DNA of 64,000 nucleotides, taken from JBHELB01 sp041859045. Lineage in GTDB: Bacteria; Hydrogenedentota; Hydrogenedentia; Hydrogenedentales; SLHB01. The stretch spans positions 1 to 64,000 of the forward strand of contig JBHELB010000020.1 in NCBI GenBank assembly GCA_041859045.1. Direction: 5' to 3'. The notes below the pieces were generated by a model that saw nothing but the letters and a program-made list of their open reading frames with translations, was not told the origin of the DNA and did no database searches. Of the stretch, positions 61,360 to 64,000 are shown piece after piece. A program made the translations under genes and the position numbers. Each line of letters starts with the position of its first letter. Positions within the stretch are counted from its first letter, which is position 1.

Positions 61360-61388
61360 ATAATAAAGCTTCTATCGCGGAAAGTCAA
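61360..61388 (-). promoter_or_regulatory. promoter of the orphan GspF-N-like gene
   Basis: On the minus strand TTGACT (61383-61388) and TATTAT (61360-61365) have an exact 17-base spacer. A ~100-base leader precedes the GTG at 61249. Confidence 0.75.
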
Positions 61389-61389
61389 T

Positions 61390-61421
61390 AGCCCCCCGAA
61401 GGTTTATCCCTTAGGGAGGCT
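61390..61421. terminator. hairpin terminator after the sugar isomerase gene
   Basis: AGCCCCCCGAAGG (61390-61402) pairs with CCTTAGGGAGGCT (61409-61421) with two mismatches. No long T tract follows, so efficiency is uncertain. Confidence 0.55.
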
Positions 61422-61457
61422 ATAATTTCAACCTACTGATATGGAGAGAGTTACGCG

Positions 61458-62660
61458 CTATCCCTTGCGCTTTTCCATGACTTGCGACAGGTAGCCGCTG
61501 TCGCGGAAGGCCAGGACAGGTTCGGGGTCGAGCCCCATTTCGATGCGGACCTGAGAGAGAAGCGGGCGAACGTCCGTTTGATAGGCGGCCTGAAGCACCT
61601 CCTCCGCGCCGACAATATCCCCCGCGCGTTGGGCCTTTTCGAGGGCTTTTCGATTGACGAGCAGCGCCTTGGCGTAGGCGGTCTGGCAATTCACCACCGA
61701 CTGGATCATGGCCTCGATTTTCGGCTTTTCATTGTGGCTTTGGTCGATCATGTACGCCACATTGGTTTGGCACTGGGGATCGTCCTCGGCGGCGGCGAGT
61801 TCGTTGTAAATCAGGAAAAGCTCGAAGGGGTTAATGCTGCCGACCGTCAGGTCGTCGTCGGCATATTTCTTGTTGTTGAAGTGGAATCCGCCCATTTTGC
61901 CCTCGTCGATGAGAAACGCGACGATGTGCTCGATATTGGCCCCCGCGGCGTGATGGCCGAGGTCGATCAGGACCTGCGCCTGTGGCCCGAGGCGGGTGCT
62001 GAGGACGTACGACATCCCCCAATCGGCGATGTCGGTGTGGTAGAAGGCCGGCTCGAAAAACTTGTACTCGATGAGCATGCGCATATCGGGGGCGAGTTCG
62101 GCGTATGCGGCGGCAAGCCCCTCGAGGAGGTAGTGCTTGCGGCGGCGGAAATCGCCCTGGCCGGGGTAGTTCGTGCCGTCGGCGAACCATAGGCTCTGCA
62201 CGTTGGACTTAACCGTTTTGCCGATCTCGATGCACTCAAGCAGGTGGTCTAGCGCACGTTTACGAATGGTGGGGTCTTCGTTCGTCAAGCTGCCGAGCTT
62301 GTACTCGTCGTCTTGGAACAGGTTCGGATTTACTGCTCCGATCCGCACGCCCAGTTCACGGGCGTATGCGCTGAGCGCGCCGAAATCGTCCACTTTGTCC
62401 CAAGGAATATGGATCGCCACGCTCGGGGCGACGCCGGTGAGCTTGTTTACGACGGCCGCATCCTCCATTTTCTCGAAGGGATTGCGCGGCACGCCCGCCT
62501 GCTTGAATACCTTGAAGCGTGTGCCCGAATCGCCATAGGCCCACGATGGCGTCTCGATGTGGTGTTGACGAATCCGCTGCTTGATGGCGTCTAGCGGTCC
62601 GACCCGGTCTTCCAAGGCGGCCAGTGCGCTGGCGATGTGCTTACTCGGGATGCGCTCCAT
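61458..62660 (-). CDS. L-rhamnose isomerase-like sugar isomerase
   Basis: The 400-residue protein is a TIM-barrel isomerase of the Pseudomonas-type L-rhamnose isomerase group: SLWFADGTNYPGQGDFRRRK, MLIEYKFFEPAFYHTD (metal-binding glutamate), LIDLGHHAAGANIEHIVA and MGGFHFNNKKYADDDL. It probably isomerises L-rhamnose or a related aldose with Mn2+. No kinase or aldolase for rhamnose use is beside it. It lies 37 bases downstream of an LptF/G permease gene, perhaps by read-through. Confidence 0.85.
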   Translation of the reverse strand: MERIPSKHIASALAALEDRVGPLDAIKQRIRQHHIETPSWAYGDSGTRFKVFKQAGVPRNPFEKMEDAAVVNKLTGVAPSVAIHIPWDKVDDFGALSAYARELGVRIGAVNPNLFQDDEYKLGSLTNEDPTIRKRALDHLLECIEIGKTVKSNVQSLWFADGTNYPGQGDFRRRKHYLLEGLAAAYAELAPDMRMLIEYKFFEPAFYHTDIADWGMSYVLSTRLGPQAQVLIDLGHHAAGANIEHIVAFLIDEGKMGGFHFNNKKYADDDLTVGSINPFELFLIYNELAAAEDDPQCQTNVAYMIDQSHNEKPKIEAMIQSVVNCQTAYAKALLVNRKALEKAQRAGDIVGAEEVLQAAYQTDVRPLLSQVRIEMGLDPEPVLAFRDSGYLSQVMEKRKG

Positions 62661-62697
62661 CTCTGTTCTCCTACTACGTGAGCTGTTTCAGAATGTT

Positions 62698-63801
62698 TCA
62701 GGTCGGCGTTCTTGCCAGCAAAATAATCCCAAAGCCCATGAACAGGGCATTCGCGAACCACGCAGCCGCAGCGGGCGGCATTTTTCCGACGCCGCCCATC
62801 CAGGTTCCCACGGCATAGACAATAAGGTAAGCGATGGCGATAACGATGCTTGCGCCAAAGCTGATGGCCAATCCCCCGCGGCGGATGCGCATGGCAAACG
62901 GCGCCGCCAGTCCGATCATAACGAAGTTGATCGCGGGCTGCGAAAATTTCTCATGGAAATGGACCCATCCTGCTTGGACGGGCATGCGCCGGGCTTCGGC
63001 CCAGCGGATATCCTGGATAAGTTCGCGCAGCGTTTTCGTGGCCGGGGCGACCTGCAGGGCAAACAACATTTCGGGGCGTTCGGTGAAGGGGGCCGGTTCC
63101 AGGGTGATGCGGTGCGTCTCCCGGCGTTCCTCGACGCCGGGACTGAACACATAGCGGCGTCCGTCTTCGAGCATCCATTGGTTGTCCTCGGGACTCCAAT
63201 AAATCCGCCGCGCCACGATCTGCTCGACGCGATCCGGGCGTACGGCGTGGATAAGCACTTCTTCACCAGTCAACGCGATGCGATTGAACTTCACGATGTG
63301 ACAGGTCCAGTCTCCCGACAAGCCCGCCCAACTGATGCCATCGCGCCGCGCGGCCTCCGAATTGCGCGAGAAATAGCTGCTTTTCATGGTGTCTGCCGCG
63401 CGAGCCGCGGGAGCGCCGACGGTTTCCTCCAGGCCGAACATCGCCACCGTCATCAGCATCGCCAGGAGCACCGGCATTCGGATAAATCGACGCAGGCTGA
63501 TGCCGTTGGCGAGGGCCGCAGTCACTTCATTGTTCTGGGCCGATTCCCCAAGCACGAGCAGCGCCGATACGAGCATCGACAGCGGCGCGACCCGGTAAAT
63601 GATCTGCGGAAGCATCGCCCCGTAGTACTGCGCCACGATGCTCCAGGGCACATCGTAGTTCAGAATGTCTTCGCGGCGCTGGGTTAGGAGATCGATGAGC
63701 ACGTACAGCGCGGTTAGCGAAAGCAGTGTGCGGAACAGAGCCCCAGCGTGTCGCCGGAGAAGGTATCGATCGAGGATGGTCATACGCGGTCCACCCTCCA
63801 C
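62698..63801 (-). CDS. lptG: LptF/LptG-family LPS export permease
   Basis: The 367-residue protein has the YjgP/YjgQ layout: ILDRYLLRRHAGALFRTLL at the N terminus, three N-terminal helices, a periplasmic beta-jellyroll (~135-270) and three C-terminal helices (VMIGLAAPFAMRIRRGGLAISF). It forms the inner-membrane part of the Lpt bridge with its partner and LptB. The 5' end overlaps the next permease by 22 bases. LptF and LptG cannot be told apart here. Confidence 0.9.
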   Translation of the reverse strand: MEGGPRMTILDRYLLRRHAGALFRTLLSLTALYVLIDLLTQRREDILNYDVPWSIVAQYYGAMLPQIIYRVAPLSMLVSALLVLGESAQNNEVTAALANGISLRRFIRMPVLLAMLMTVAMFGLEETVGAPAARAADTMKSSYFSRNSEAARRDGISWAGLSGDWTCHIVKFNRIALTGEEVLIHAVRPDRVEQIVARRIYWSPEDNQWMLEDGRRYVFSPGVEERRETHRITLEPAPFTERPEMLFALQVAPATKTLRELIQDIRWAEARRMPVQAGWVHFHEKFSQPAINFVMIGLAAPFAMRIRRGGLAISFGASIVIAIAYLIVYAVGTWMGGVGKMPPAAAAWFANALFMGFGIILLARTPT

Positions 63802-64000
63802 AAGAACCAGCCGCCTGCGAGGATCAATACGATGTTGGGGGTCATTCCGCGCAACACCACATCGGTCAGGGAGTGGAGCGAACGGGGTTCCAGGAGCGTC
63901 TTGAGCAGGAAATACACTAGGAAGATGACCGCGCCAACGGCGAATCCGTAGGATTTTCCGCCCCGTTGCGAGCGCACGCCCAGCGGCGCGGCCGCCACGC
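63780..64000 (-). CDS. lptF: second LptF/LptG-family permease, C-terminal fragment
   Basis: Only the last ~73 codons are inside the window; the gene enters from the right edge. The visible part has two membrane helices (SYGFAVGAVIFLVYFLLKTLL; TPNIVLILAGGWFLWRV) like the end of the LptF/G fold. The 22-base overlap with the following permease gene marks an lptF-lptG pair. Confidence 0.82.
   Translation of the reverse strand, partial: VAAAPLGVRSQRGGKSYGFAVGAVIFLVYFLLKTLLEPRSLHSLTDVVLRGMTPNIVLILAGGWFLWRVDRV

Noticed and set aside
1..64000. CRISPR array, tRNA or rRNA gene
   Set aside because: No regularly spaced direct repeats, no tRNA-like T-arm with acceptor pairing, and no rRNA signature were recognised by eye; a covariance search could still find a missed tRNA.

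Overview
The window is chromosomal DNA from a high-GC, Gram-negative bacterium. The envelope genes support this: LptB at the left edge, two LptF/LptG-type permeases at the right edge, TolB, a TonB/TolA-like protein and a predicted lipoprotein. No ribosomal RNA is present, so the phylum cannot be fixed. The mixture of a DUF2961/GH172 protein, a GH20 lipoprotein, an NAGPA-type phosphodiester glycosidase, a chlamydial/planctomycete-length GlyA and many GT39/GT2 proteins would fit a PVC-like or Hydrogenedentota-like lineage. That placement is inference only.

Layout. 0-5 kb: the LptB tail, a hypothetical gene, a toroid-fold protein, an AraC regulator, chorismate synthase, a thioredoxin-like protein and a PTS IIA protein. 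5.5-13.7 kb: a RadC/JAMM-DinG helicase fusion, glucose-6-phosphate isomerase, a membrane protein, an ECF sigma factor with a coupled zinc-less anti-sigma-like protein, then an HTH-receiver protein behind a consensus promoter and closed by a strong terminator. 13.7-17.4 kb: a GT39 protein followed by an accessory patch holding a 38-residue membrane peptide, a 469-bp nested palindromic element with ~95-bp inverted termini, a decayed HEPN-MNT toxin-antitoxin pair and a phosphodiester glycosidase. 17.5-23.8 kb: a Ski2/Hel308-like helicase with a C-terminal winged helix, convergent with a four-gene cluster (GT39, GT2, small PD-(D/E)XK nuclease, Dam-type adenine methylase).

25-32.5 kb (minus strand): one tightly coupled operon infC-rpmI-rplT-hisA-tyrA-tmk-holB-ricT-tatD-AAC(3)-like. 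It begins with a leader that can form mutually exclusive terminator and antiterminator hairpins, and infC appears to start at AUC. 32.6-39 kb: an HDOD protein, a chemoreceptor with a duplicated sensory module, glyA and an HMGL-like aldolase, with clear terminators. 39-46.5 kb: TonB/TolA-like-tolB-smpB on the minus strand, then yicC-gmk-rpoZ-coaBC on the plus strand, converging on rsmE.

46.6-64 kb: a radical SAM protein, trkH, xth, a PduO-type cobalamin adenosyltransferase, an AsmA-like exported protein, the GH20 lipoprotein, the GH172 protein, GT2, MFS, a methyltransferase, comF, an orphan GspF-N-like small protein, a sugar isomerase and the LptF/G permeases. Most of the window is housekeeping. 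The accessory content is concentrated at 15.2-21.4 kb. No tRNA, rRNA, CRISPR array or complete insertion sequence was recognised by eye.
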